Part shown: piece by piece, positions 25,556-35,555 of the stretch
Layout: each line of letters begins with the position of its first letter
Numbering within the stretch: the first letter of the stretch is position 1
DNA from: Naasia aerilata
GTDB taxonomy: Bacteria; Actinomycetota; Actinomycetes; Actinomycetales; Microbacteriaceae
Assembly (NCBI RefSeq): GCF_030296595.1
Contig: NZ_AP027731.1
Span: 3,286,001 to 3,350,000, forward strand
Length of the DNA: 64,000 nt
Reading direction: 5' to 3'
Translations under genes and position numbers: made by a program
The notes under the pieces: generated by a model
Told to the model about the DNA's origin: nothing
Databases searched by the model: none
What the model saw: the letters and a program-made list of their open reading frames with translations, nothing else

Positions 25556-27684
25556 TCAGCGGGAGCGGGTGCCGTCGATCGCGTCGTCGAGGATCGCCAT
25601 GAGCGCCAGCAGCTGCACGGAGGACTCGGCCGAGGCATCGGAGTCCTCGCCGTCGAGGGCGCGCGCGGCGAGGCCGGCCTTGCTGTCGATCAGCTCCGCG
25701 ATCTTCGAGTCGATCGTGTGCGCCGCGATGATCCGCCAGGCCGTCACCGGCATCTCCTGGCCGATGCGGTGCACCCGGTCGATGGCCTGCTGCTGCTCGG
25801 CGGCAGTCCAGGACAGCTCGGCGAGCACCACGTCGGATGCGGCCTGCAGGTTGAGGCCGACGCCCGCCGCCGTGAGCGAGCAGACCGCGGCCTGCACCTC
25901 CGGGTCGTTCTGGAAGGCGTCGATCTCCTTCTGCCGGGCGGCGGCGCTCTGGTCGCCACGGATGGAGACGCTGCGGATGTCCCGCTTGGCGAGGACCTCC
26001 TCGGCCTTGTCCATCACGTCGATGTGCTTGGCGAAAAACACGACCTTGCCGACCGACCGGGCCAGCTGCGCGGCGTAGTCCGCGGCGAGGACCGCCTTCG
26101 CCTGACCGATCTTGCGGACCATGGTGAAGACGTTCTCGCCGGTCTTCGCGGCCTTCGACTCGTCGAGCTCGGCCTGGGCGACGAGCCGGACGACCTCGGC
26201 ACGCTCGGTGCTCGACACCGACTTGGGGTCGGTGTTGCGATTGCCGAGGACCGCCCGGTAGCGGGTCAGCAGGCGCTGGCCGAGCTCGCGCTCCGCCTGG
26301 CGGATGGACCGGCCGAGATCGTCGTCCAGCTCGACGGGCAGGTCGACCACGCGCTTGGCGGGCAGGTCCTTCGCCACGTCGACCTTGCGGCGGCGGACGA
26401 TGCCCATGTCGACGACCGCCTGGCGCGCCGCCGGGAAGAAGCCGAAGTCGGCAGGCGTGAGGCCGGCCTCCTCGAGGTGGCCGAGCAGCGCGGGGCGCGG
26501 GCCCTTCTCGTCGATCCAGCCGAGGAACTGCCAGATCGCGCGGAAGTCCTCGACCGTGTTGATGAGCGGAGTTCCCGTGAGGGCGATCATCAGCGGGTCG
26601 CGGTTGCGCTCGCGCAGGCTCTTGGCGAGCGCAAGAACGTGCCGCGACCGCTGCGAGCTGAGGTTCTTGATGAAGTGCGCCTCGTCGACGACCATGCCCT
26701 TGAAGCCGAGGGTCTTCAGCCAGCCGAGGTGCCGGTCGAGCACCTCGTAGTTGATGACGACCACGTCGGCGAACGCGTCGAGGTCCTCGCCGTCGCCGTG
26801 GATGACGGTGGCGCGGCGGCCCGGCGTCCACTGCTCGACCTCGCGGGCCCAGTTCATCTTCACGACGTTGGGAACGACGGCGAGCAGCGGATAGGCGTTC
26901 GCGACGGACGCCGCGATGAGGCTCTGGGCCGTCTTGCCGAGGCCCGGCTCGTCGGCGAGCAGGAAGGTGCGGTGGCCGCGCTGCACGGACTCGAGGAACC
27001 GCGACTGGTGCGGCATGAGCTCGAGGCCGGAGGGGGCGAAGCGGTCGCGCTCGGCGATCTCCGGCAGCTCCATGCTGGCCGCGCCCGCACCGGAGCCGTA
27101 TTCGAAGCTCTTGAAGAGGGGCCCGATGAGCTCCCAGTTCGCGAGACGTCGCGCGGGGACCGGCGGAACGTAGGCGGCCGCGTCGAAGTCGGGCGCGAGG
27201 AACGGGTTGGCGAGCTGGCGGGCGCGCACCGAGTCGGGCAGCACCTGGCGCTCGGCCACCTCCGCCTGCTCGGCCGAGACCGGAGCGGGCGCGTCCTCCT
27301 CGACCTCGATGCCGGCATCCTCGAGCATCCGCCTGCGGATGGACCGGGCGGCGTCCGTCATCGCGCGGTCGCTCTCGAGCAGCGCGATGAGCGACGTGTC
27401 GCGGGCGGCCGTCTTTGCGAGGATGGTGGCGACGCCGTCGAGGCGCTTGAGGACCTCGGCGCGCTCGGGCTCGCTGACCTCCGGATCGGCCTTGGCCCGC
27501 TGCCGCTCCTCGCGCACGAGCAGCGCGATCACCTGGAACTTGGTCCGGTTCGCGGGGCTGAGCGGTCCGCGCTGTGCGGCCCCTCGACCTCGCGCACGGC
27601 GCGCGCCAGTACGGGAATGAGTCCCTCGTTGTCGGTCCTGCCCCCGCGTGCGCGGGTGGCCTGGGCCTGGCTCGATCGAGCCAT
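25556..27684 (-). CDS. SNF2-family DEAD/DEAH-box ATPase (one frameshift)
   Basis: About 709 residues after repair of a C4 run at 27580-27583, which joins the N-terminus (MARSSQAQATRARGG) to the rest. Motif I is LLADEPGLGKTAQSLIAA near 245, motif II VVDEAHFIKN, motif III ALTGTPLINT, motif V SLTAAGVGLNLQAAS and motif VI DRVHRIGQ, the SNF2 (Swi2/Snf2) arrangement. SNF2 proteins move along DNA and remodel protein-DNA complexes. No nuclease or methylase gene is adjacent, so a restriction or defence role has no support. Start at 27684 follows GGAGGAC. Confidence 0.87.
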
Positions 27685-27877
27685 CGTCCTCCTCGAATCG
27701 GATTCCGCGAGCCGAACGGATCGGCCCCGGTCGACCAGCCGTCCGCGGAGCCGCGAGCGATGATCGAGGTATCCCACACGCGAACCGAGCAACCCGGACC
27801 GGGGTCGGTTCGTGCAGATGGCGGGATTCCGTTTCCTATTCTAGCGCGCCGGAGGGGCGCGTGGACGCGGCGCGCGG

Positions 27878-29421
27878 TCAGAGCGCTGCGAGGTCCTCCG
27901 TGGTGGGCCCTTCGATCCGGGTGCCGTCCGCCTGATAGCGGGAGGCGTGCAGGGGGCAGTCCCAGGAGAGCTCCTGATCGTTCCACCGGACGATGCCACG
28001 AAGGTGCGGGCACACCGCACTGACCTCGCGCGTCACACCGCCGACGGTGCACACGGCGACGGGGCGCCCGCCGATCCGGCGCACCTCGCCCTGCCCCTCG
28101 GGCGGCGGCGGCGCGCCCTCGCCGCTCTCGGTGAGCCCGTGCGCCCACCCGGTGACGAGATCCGCACCGACCTCGGCGTTGACGAGGGCGCCCGCGGCCA
28201 TGCTCTGCGGCCGCGTGATGCGGGTGCCGAGTGTCGTCGCCCACGGGATGTTGCCGCCCAGCAGGTCGCCGGCCAGCCGGAGCCCCGCCGCGACCGCGTT
28301 CGTCATCCCCCACTTGTCGAAGCCGGTGGCCAGGAAGACGCGGCCGAGCGAGCGCGGCAGCCAGCCGACGAACGGGATGGTGTTGGCCGAGTGGTAGTCC
28401 TGCGCCGACCACACGTGGGTCCGCTCCGCGCCCGGGTAGTACGCCTGGGTCCACGACTCGAGGTCCTCGACGAGGTCGTGCGGGTGCGGGTGGTGGCCCA
28501 CCCGGTGCCCGTTGCCGCCGACGATGAGCAGGTCGCCCTCCCCCGCCGCGTCGGCCGGGATGGCGGGCGTGGTGCGCAGCGTCCGCTTGGGGGCGTCGAC
28601 CGACAGGAACATGCCGAAGTCGGACGCGACGGAGCCGTCCGGCACGCGGAAGGACAGGGCGTACGACCGGGACGCCGACACCTTCGCGAAGTAGAGGCCG
28701 CGGTCGAGGATCGGGATGCCGGTGGCGAGGACGACGCGGCGGGCCAGCACATCGCCTGCGCTCGTGTGCACGACGCTCGGCTGCCCGGGCCTCCGGGCGA
28801 CGGCGCGGACGCCGGTCACGCGCACGCCCTCCGCGATCGTGCCGCCGCGTCCCCGGAAGTCCGCGGCCAGCGCGCGGAGCACATCCAGCGGATCGAACTG
28901 GGCCTGGTCGTCGAGGCGGACCGCGCCATAGGTCGGGAAGGGCACGTCGAGGTCCTGCACCTTCTCGACGGGGAGGTCGAGGCGGAACGCCGCGAGCAGC
29001 TCGTCGTCGACCGTGCGGACCCCTCGGGCGTGCCCGCGTAGGTGTAGGCGGCTCGGCGCTGGTAGGGCACCGAGTGGTCATCGAGGTAGCGGAGCAGCCA
29101 CTCGAATCCCTCCCGGTTGCCCTCGACGTAGGCGCGGGCGTTCTTCAGGGCCGTGTGCCGCAGCATCTCGGAGTACTTGGTGCCCTGCAGGAGGCTGAGC
29201 TTCGCCGTCGTGTTGCCGGAGGTGAGGCTGCCGACCGTCTTCGACTCGAGGATGGCGACGTGCTGGCCCGCGCGGGCGAGGAGCAGCCCGGTGACGAGGC
29301 CGGTCAGGCCCGCCCCGACGACGACGGTGTCGTACTCGGCACCCGGTTCGAAGTCGGATGCGGGGAACGTGTCGCCGTCCTCGCGGGTGCGGTCCAGCCG
29401 GTCGAGCCACAGCGACGTCAT
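27878..29421 (-). CDS. FAD-dependent oxidoreductase with C-terminal Rieske domain (one frameshift)
   Basis: Residues ~30-410 form a DadA-like FAD domain (VVVGAGLTGLVTGLLLARAG, then ESKTVGSLTSGNTTAKLS, and FLATGFDKWGMTNAVAAG near its end). The last ~85 residues are a Rieske [2Fe-2S] domain with CPHLRGIVRWNDQELSWDC then PLH. A C4 run at 29020-29023 is one base short; repair gives 514 residues. Family members oxidise amines or other small molecules; substrate unknown. The gene is divergent from psuG. TAGCGT six bases upstream fixes the ATG at 29421. Confidence 0.85.
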
Positions 29422-29427
29422 GCCCTC

Positions 29428-29433
29428 ACGCTA
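29428..29433 (-). promoter_or_regulatory. -10 box of the FAD/Rieske oxidoreductase gene
   Basis: TAGCGT on the minus strand, six bases before the ATG at 29421. Confidence 0.5.
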
Positions 29434-29493
29434 GCCCGCGCCCGGCGGGCTTCCGAGGAACGTGCAGGCTCCCGTCAGCCAGCGCCGCCGGAA

Positions 29494-29551
29494 GTGCACG
29501 TTCCGGCCCGAAGTGGCCGCCGGAGCGTGCACTCGGGGCCGGAACGTGCAC
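29494..29551. repeat. 15-bp inverted repeat in a divergent promoter region
   Basis: GTGCACGTTCCGGCC (29494-29508) pairs perfectly with GGCCGGAACGTGCAC (29537-29551). A further GAACGTGCA lies at 29458 and CGTGCACT at 29526. The element sits between the divergent FAD oxidoreductase and psuG starts, so it cannot be a terminator for either. Confidence 0.75.
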
Positions 29552-29566
29552 TCCTCCTCGGGTGGA

Positions 29567-29572
29567 TAGGGT
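29567..29572 (+). promoter_or_regulatory. -10 box of the psuG-psuK operon
   Basis: TAGGGT six bases before the GTG at 29579. Confidence 0.5.
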
Positions 29573-29578
29573 GAGCGC

Positions 29579-30494
29579 GTGCCCACCCTCCTCCCCTCGG
29601 CCGAGGTCGCCGACGCCCTGGCGGCCGGCCGACCCGTGGTCGCCCTCGAGTCGACGATCATCTCCCACGGGCTCCCCCGCCCCCGCAATCTGGAGGCCGC
29701 CCAGGAGTTCGAGGACATCCTCCGCTCCCGCGGCGTGACCCCCGCGACCATCGCCGTGCTGGACGGCGTCCCCCGGGTCGGCCTCGACGCGGAGGGCGTG
29801 CGCCGCATCGCCGAGGAGGACCTCGTCAAGGCGAGCGTGCGCGACCTGCCGATCCTCGCGGCCCGCGGCGCCAGCGGGGCGACCACCGTCGCGGCCACCG
29901 CGCATCTCGCCGCCCGAGCCGGCGTGCGCGTGTTCGCCACGGGGGCCTGGGCGGCGTGCACCGGGGTGCGGCGGAGACCTTCGACGAGTCGGCGGATCTC
30001 GGCACCCTGGCGGCCTCGCCCGTCGCCGTCGTCTCGGCCGGCGTGAAGTCGGTGCTCGACGTGCCGGCCACGCTCGAGCGGCTCGAGACGCTCAGCGTGC
30101 CCGTCGTCGGCTACCGCACCGACGTGTTCCCCGCTTCTGGCTCGCCGGCTCCGAGTTCCGCCTGGACTGGCGGGTGGACAGCCCCGAGGAGGTCGCGGCG
30201 ATCCTGCGCGCGCAGGATGCGGCCGACGGCGCGGGAGCGGCCCGGCCCGGCCTGGTCGTGGCGAACCCGATTCCGCTCGATCAGCAGTGGGACCCCGAGG
30301 AGCACGACCGGGTCCTCGAGCAGGCGTTCGCCGCCGCCGCGGAGGCGGGGGTGCGGGGGAAGGCGGTGACCCCGTTCCTCCTCGGCTTCATCGTGCAGGC
30401 CTCCGGCGGGGTGTCGCTCGAGGTCAACCTGGACCTGGCACGGAACAACGTGCGCCTCGCCGCCGAGATCGCCACCGCCTACGCGGCCGCCTGA
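29579..30494 (+). CDS. psuG: Pseudouridine-5'-phosphate glycosidase (two frameshifts)
   Basis: PsuG splits pseudouridine 5'-phosphate into uracil and ribose 5-phosphate. [20 protein letters not shown] and [18 protein letters not shown] in frame one, [20 protein letters not shown] and [12 protein letters not shown] in frame two, and NPIPLDQQW with the terminal [12 protein letters not shown] in frame three are its signatures in the right order. Losses at a G5 run (29941-29945) and near a C4 run (30129-30132) explain both breaks; repair gives about 305 residues, the family length. The kinase gene follows after three bases. No transporter gene is linked. Confidence 0.85.
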
Positions 30495-30497
30495 GAC

Positions 30498-31375
30498 GTG
30501 CGGGTACTCCTCCTGGGCGACGTCATCGACGACGTCCTCGTGACCCCGTCCGGCCCGGTGCGCCGAGACACGGACACCGCCGCCCGCATCGAGCGGCGCG
30601 CGGGGGCTCCGCCGCCAACGTCGCAGCCTGGCTGGGCGTCCTCGGCCAGGCGGTGGACTTCGTGGGGACGGTACACCGGACCGACGTGGCGCGGCACACC
30701 GAGGAGCTCGCCTCATTCGGCGTGACGCCGCACCTCGCCGGGAGCGACGAGCCGACCGGATCGATCGTCCTGCTCGTCGAGGGCGAGTCCCGCACGATGT
30801 TCACGGCGCGCGGCGCCAACGCCCTGACGGGGCCCGACCGGGCGGAGGGGCTGCTCCGCGGCGCCGGGCATCTCCACCTGACCGGCTACTCGCTCTTCGA
30901 CGACCCGAGCGCGTGGTCGCCGCTCCTGGCGAGCGCCGCGCAGCTCGGCCTGACCGTCTCGATCGACCCGTCGTCCTCCGCGTTCCTCGCCGACTCGGGC
31001 ATCGACGCCTTCCTGACTGCGACGGCAGGCGCCGACGTGATCTTCCCGAACCTCGACGAGGGGCGGCTGCTCAGCGGCAGGACGGATCCTGCCGAGGTCG
31101 CGGAGGCGCTGGGCGAGCTCTACCCGATCGTCGCCGTCACGCTCGGCCCAGACGGCGCGGAGCTCCGGACCCGGCACGGCTTCTCCGGACGGGTGCCCGC
31201 CGCACTGCCGCAGGGCGGCCTCGTGGACCCCACGGGGGCAGGAGATGCATTCGCGGCGGGCTTCCTCGCCGCCTGGCTCGGTGGCGCGGAGCCCCACGCG
31301 GCCGGCATCGCGGGCGCCGCGGTCGCCGCGCGGGCGGTGGCCGCCGTGGGCGCACGCCCTGCGCCTCCTTCCTAG
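30498..31375 (+). CDS. psuK: PfkB family kinase, probable pseudouridine kinase (one frameshift)
   Basis: A ribokinase-fold sugar kinase. The N-terminal strand VLLLGDVIDDVLV and the catalytic DPTGAGDAFAAGFLAAWLGG near residue 240 are intact. A G5 run at 30602-30606 is one base short; adding G restores the substrate-binding GGSAANVAAWLGVLG and gives 292 residues. Its place three bases after psuG makes pseudouridine the likely substrate, giving the two-step route pseudouridine to uracil plus ribose 5-phosphate. By sequence alone another nucleoside or sugar cannot be ruled out. Stop overlaps the convergent DUF2207 gene by four bases. Confidence 0.82.
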
Positions 31376-33240
31376 ACGCCGCCTCCGCCGCCGCCCCCAC
31401 CACCGCCGCCCGAGAAGCCGCCGCCGCTGGAGCCTCCGCTCGAGCTGGACGTCGAGCTGCCGGAGAACGAGGACGCGGCGCTCGTGCTGAGGCCCGAGAT
31501 CCCGGAGGAGAAGGCGGCTGCGTTGAAGGCGCTCGAGCCCACGTACCAATCGGGCTGGGCGTCCTGCTGCTCGTAGAAGGTGCCGAGGACCCGCGCCCAG
31601 TCCTCCTCCACCTTGAAGAGCACCGCGTGCGGCAGGAGCTGCTCGTACAGCTGGACCACGTTGTCGGCACCCCGGAGAGCACCGTCGGGACTCTGCAGCA
31701 TCCGCAGCCGGTCAGCCTCCGCCAGCCGAAGGTAGTCGCGGACGCCGAGCAGGTAGTCGCGGACCTCCGCGCCCGCGGAGGTCAGCGGGCGCTTCGACGG
31801 CAGCAGGAAGGTGAGGATGCCGAACGGCGCAAGCAGGAGGCCGAGGACCGGTACGAAACCGCCCAGCGCGGAGGCGAGGAGCACGATGGAGAAGACGACG
31901 GTCGCGACCATGCCGACGCAGCCGATGGCCCCGATCGCGCTGCGGGGCTCGATCGGCGGGCGCCGCTGCAACCCGGCGTCGATGGCGTCGGCAGGCAGCG
32001 CCCGCACGACCTTCTGCATCGCATTGCCGAGCTTGGTGTCTTTCGGGTCCAGCGTCCGGCGCTCCCCCGGTGTCCCCTTGCCGAACAGGGCACGCAGCAC
32101 CTTGCGCTCCTGCGTGCTCACCCCGCGCGGTCCGCTGCCGAGCCGGGGGCGGCCCTCGTAGCTCACGAACTCCACCGCGTAGAGCGGCTTCCGGCCCTGT
32201 CCAGGCTCCTCGACCAGCCGGACCACCCCGCGCACGGCGAGGCCGACCAGTGTCGCCGCGACGGCCCGTCCCCTCTTGCCCACCAGGACGGAGGAGACGA
32301 GGAGATCGGGCTTCTGCAGCGGCAGGTATTGAGGCACGACGACTGGATAGCCCGGCGCGTCTCGGAGGCGCAGGACCCGGAACAGGATCGCTGCGACGAT
32401 CGCGCCGAGCAGCACGACGACCGACATCATGAACAGCAGCGCGAGTCCCGGCGAGGCGAACAAACTGTCGTCGCGGGGAACGAAGGTGCCCGCCTCGAAC
32501 CCGACCGCAATGGTGACGTTCTCCCCCGGCCCGAGGTCCCGCTCGGCGGCGGTGAGGACGGTCTCATCGCCGCTCGACGCGGTCTCGACCGGGCACTGCG
32601 TGCTGTCGCCCTGACCGCCGCGGTAGCAGGTCGAGCTGCCGGTCAAGGCGGACGCGAGGTCGTTCGGCAGGTGCAGCCGCGCCGTGACGGTTCCGAATGG
32701 CTGCGCCCATCCGGTGCCGTTCACGTCCCAGTAGAACTCGTCGGCGCCGCCTTCCCCGTTCTCGAGGGTGACGTTCCGCTGCTCGTACGTGATCACGTAG
32801 GTGCGGCTCCCGTGGACGAAGTCGTCGGAGGCGATGGTCAGCACGAGGAACTCGTCCTCGGAGTCCGTCTCGTAGTCGAGGGGCGTGCCGTTCTCGTCGG
32901 TCACGCTCGCCACGGTCAGGTCCGTCGGCGCACCCTGGTACTGGTCGACGAGCGCCCGGCGGATGCCGTGGTTCTGGTCGGTCTGCGGGAAGTCGGCGAC
33001 CAGGATCTCGACCGTCTTGAGGGTCGACCGGCCGTCCGCGTCGCGGTCGAGCGTGTAGTCCGCGGTGAAGGAGGAGAAGGAGAAGTCGTCGACGTCGGAA
33101 TGCGCGACGGCAGGGGCGGCCGGTGCCCCGGCTGCCGCAGCCGGTGCGACGAATGGCGTTGCGGTGGCGGGTCCGGCCACGCCCAGGACCGGGAGCACGG
33201 CGATTGCAGCGGCCACGATCATCGCGAGGGCGGTACGCAT
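31372..33240 (-). CDS. DUF2207 membrane protein with glycine-rich tail
   Basis: 622 residues. A signal peptide (first ~28 residues, ending GPATATP) is followed by the extracellular DUF2207 beta-domain (FSFSSFTADYTLDRDADGRS, about 50-250), a membrane segment near 265-290, a cytoplasmic region, two more membrane helices near 440-485, and a tail that becomes Ser then almost pure Gly. This architecture is typical of actinobacterial DUF2207 proteins; their function is unknown, with an envelope role suspected. TAAAGT six bases before the ATG sets the start. Confidence 0.88.
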   Translation of the reverse strand: MRTALAMIVAAAIAVLPVLGVAGPATATPFVAPAAAAGAPAAPAVAHSDVDDFSFSSFTADYTLDRDADGRSTLKTVEILVADFPQTDQNHGIRRALVDQYQGAPTDLTVASVTDENGTPLDYETDSEDEFLVLTIASDDFVHGSRTYVITYEQRNVTLENGEGGADEFYWDVNGTGWAQPFGTVTARLHLPNDLASALTGSSTCYRGGQGDSTQCPVETASSGDETVLTAAERDLGPGENVTIAVGFEAGTFVPRDDSLFASPGLALLFMMSVVVLLGAIVAAILFRVLRLRDAPGYPVVVPQYLPLQKPDLLVSSVLVGKRGRAVAATLVGLAVRGVVRLVEEPGQGRKPLYAVEFVSYEGRPRLGSGPRGVSTQERKVLRALFGKGTPGERRTLDPKDTKLGNAMQKVVRALPADAIDAGLQRRPPIEPRSAIGAIGCVGMVATVVFSIVLLASALGGFVPVLGLLLAPFGILTFLLPSKRPLTSAGAEVRDYLLGVRDYLRLAEADRLRMLQSPDGALRGADNVVQLYEQLLPHAVLFKVEEDWARVLGTFYEQQDAQPDWYVGSSAFNAAAFSSGISGLSTSAASSFSGSSTSSSSGGSSGGGFSGGGGGGGGGGGV

Positions 33241-33246
33241 GGTCCG

Positions 33247-33252
33247 ACTTTA
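33247..33252 (-). promoter_or_regulatory. -10 box of the DUF2207 gene
   Basis: TAAAGT on the minus strand, six bases before the ATG at 33240. Confidence 0.5.
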
Positions 33253-33269
33253 GGGGCGGCGCGCTGTCG

Positions 33270-33275
33270 TAGGGT
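33270..33275 (+). promoter_or_regulatory. -10 box of the M20 peptidase operon
   Basis: TAGGGT six bases before the ATG at 33282; with the divergent box at 33247 the two leaderless promoters stand back to back only 17 bp apart. Confidence 0.55.
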
Positions 33276-33281
33276 TCTGCC

Positions 33282-34655
33282 ATGTCGTCGCTCGGGCCCG
33301 CCCCCGCTGCCGTGGCCGCCGACACCGATCGTGTCGAGCGCTTCCGGCGTCTCCTCCGTGTGCCGACCGTGTCGCGGCTCGATGCCGACCGCATCGACTG
33401 GCCGGTCTTCGACGAATTCCTCGCCCTTCTTCCGGAGCTCTATCCCGCGGTGCACCGCGCTCTCTCGGTGGAGGTCGTGGCGGACCACTCGCTGCTCTAC
33501 CGCTGGCCGGGCAGGTCGCCCGGTCGCCCGACCGTGCTCATGGCGCACTACGACGTCGTGCCCGCCGACGGTGAGGGCTGGCGCTCGCCGCCCTTCGCCG
33601 CCGAGCTCGAGGGGGCCGGAGCCCTGCGCGACGCTGTGATCGTCGGCCGCGGCACCCTCGACGACAAAGGGGCCCTCGCGGCGATCCTGGAGGCGGTCGA
33701 GGAGTTGGTCACCGACGGTTTCAAGCCGGAACACGACGTGTACCTCAGCTTCGGGCACGACGAGGAGGTCGCGGGGATCGGCGCGTCCTCGATCGTGGAG
33801 GTGCTGCGCTCCCGTGGCGTCCGGCCCGACCTGGTGCTCGATGAGGGCGGCGCGATCGTCGAGCCGGGCCTGGTGCGCGGGGTCGACCGGTCGCTCGCCG
33901 TCGTGGGCGTCACCGAGAAGGGCATCACGAGCGTGGGCCTCACCGTCGAGCAGGCGGGCGGGCACGCGTCCACGCCGCCGAAGCTGACCGCGACGGCGCG
34001 GCTCGCCCGCGCCATCACGCGCGTGACGCGGTCGCCCTTCCCCGCCCGGATGAGCCCGGCCGTCGTCGCCTTCGTGAAGACCATCGCGCCCCACGCTCGC
34101 GGCGCGCAGCGGTTCCTCTTCGGCAACCTCAGGCTCACCCGGCCCCTCGTCACGCGGCTGTTCGCGGCCATGGGCGACGAGCCCCGCGCGATGGTGCGGA
34201 CCACCGCCGCCGTCACCGAGCTGCGCGGCAGCGACGGTGCCAACGTGCTCGCCGAGCGGGCCACGGCGATCGTCAACGTCCGGGTCGCCGTCGGATCCTC
34301 CGTCGCAGACGCGGTCGCCCACCTGCGGAAGGCGATCGCCGACCCGCTCGTGCGGATCGACGTCCTGCATCCGTCCGAGCCCTCGCCCGTGTCGCCGAGC
34401 AGCGGCCCGCAGTGGGCGGCGATCGCGGATGCTGTCGCGGTCATCGCGCCCGAGGCGGTCGTCACCCCGTACACGATGCTCGGCGCGAGCGACAGCCGGC
34501 ACTTCACGGCGATCAGCGACGCCGTCTACCGGTTCACGCCGTTCCGGATCTTCGCGGCAGGCCGAGCCACGCTGCACGCCCGCAACGAGAGCATCCCGGT
34601 GGCCGTCTGGCTGGATGGGATCACCTTCTACGCGGCGCTCCTCCGGGGACGGTGA
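33282..34655 (+). CDS. M20 family metallopeptidase
   Basis: 457 residues, close to the PM20D1/carboxypeptidase S branch. Metal ligands are visible in MAHYDVVPADGEGW, VGRGTLDDKGALAAILEAVE and GHDEEVAGIGASS; the lid domain includes VGVTEKGITSVGLTVEQAGG, and a late ligand is in GASDSRHFTAI. There is no signal peptide. Members hydrolyse peptides or N-acyl amino acids. The methyltransferase gene overlaps its stop by GTGA, so the three genes to 36076 form an operon. Confidence 0.9.
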   Translation: MSSLGPAPAAVAADTDRVERFRRLLRVPTVSRLDADRIDWPVFDEFLALLPELYPAVHRALSVEVVADHSLLYRWPGRSPGRPTVLMAHYDVVPADGEGWRSPPFAAELEGAGALRDAVIVGRGTLDDKGALAAILEAVEELVTDGFKPEHDVYLSFGHDEEVAGIGASSIVEVLRSRGVRPDLVLDEGGAIVEPGLVRGVDRSLAVVGVTEKGITSVGLTVEQAGGHASTPPKLTATARLARAITRVTRSPFPARMSPAVVAFVKTIAPHARGAQRFLFGNLRLTRPLVTRLFAAMGDEPRAMVRTTAAVTELRGSDGANVLAERATAIVNVRVAVGSSVADAVAHLRKAIADPLVRIDVLHPSEPSPVSPSSGPQWAAIADAVAVIAPEAVVTPYTMLGASDSRHFTAISDAVYRFTPFRIFAAGRATLHARNESIPVAVWLDGITFYAALLRGR

Positions 34656-35555
34656 CCGTGGCCGACCTCTTCGCCGATGCGATCGCCGACGGACCCGTCG
34701 TGCTCGACGGGGGCCTCGGCACCCTGCTCGAGTCCCACGGCCACGACCTTTCGAGCGGCGTGTGGTCGGCGCGGCTCCTCCGGGATCGTCCCGAGGCCAT
34801 CGCCGACGCCCACCGCGAGTTCTTCGACGCGGGTGCCCGTGTCGCGATCGCCGCCTCCTACCAGGCCTCCTTCGAGGGCTTCGCCGCAGAGGGCGTGGAC
34901 CGGGCCGAGGCGGAGACGCTGATGCGGCGGGCCGTGCAGCTGGCCGCCGACGCGCGCGGGACGGACGGCAACCGCTGGGTCGCCGCCTCCGTCGGCCCGT
35001 ACGGCGCGATGCTCGCAGACGGCTCGGAGTACCGCGGCAACTACGGCCTCACGGTGGACGAGCTGCGCGCGTGGCACCGCCCGCGCCTCGAGGTCCTCGC
35101 CGACTCGGGAGCGGACCTGCTGGCCGCCGAGACGCTGCCCTCGCTCGCGGAGGTGGAGGCGGTCACGGCGGAGGTCGACCGTGCCGGGGTGCCGGCGTGG
35201 GTCTCCGTCACCGTGTCGATGGGGACGCTGCGGAGCGGGGAGTCGCTCGCCGAGGCCTTCTCGATCGCGGCCTCGTCGCCCGCGGTCGTCGCCGTCGGGG
35301 TCAACTGCAGCCATCCGGGAGAGGTGCTCGGCGCGATCCGCACCGCCCGGTCCGTCACCGGCAAGGGCGTGGTCGTCTACCCCAACAGCGGCGAGGAGTG
35401 GGACGCCAAGAACCGCACCTGGATCGGGGCACCGGGGTTCCCGGACGGCCTCGTCCGGGACTGGCGCCGCGCGGGGGCGGCGCTCATCGGGGATGCTGCC
35501 GCGTTCGCCCGGACCAGATCAGGCGCATCCGCGCCGTCGTGGAGGAATCGAGTGA
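34652..35555 (+). CDS. mmuM: Homocysteine S-methyltransferase (frameshifted near the C-terminus)
   Basis: This family moves a methyl group from S-methylmethionine or a similar donor to homocysteine. VVLDGGLGTLLESHG begins the barrel, VGVNCSHPGEVL carries the first zinc Cys, and GVVVYPNSGEEWDA follows. The zinc pair GGCC appears only after adding one G to the G4 run at 35489-35492, giving GGCCRVRPDQIRRIRAVVEE. A second lost base near 35541-35545 would then place the stop at 35553-35555, overlapping the next GTG. As read, the frame runs into the macrodomain gene and lacks the zinc pair. Confidence 0.8.

Noticed and set aside
25556..27684. SNF2 ATPase as part of a defence island (such as DISARM or a BREX-like system).
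   Set aside because: No methylase, nuclease, phospholipase D or other defence gene lies next to it; neighbours are metabolic.
25530..29081. A 1183-residue open frame on the minus strand.
   Set aside because: It is the shadow frame of the SNF2 ATPase and the FAD/Rieske gene; its product is Arg/Pro/Gly-rich nonsense without domains.
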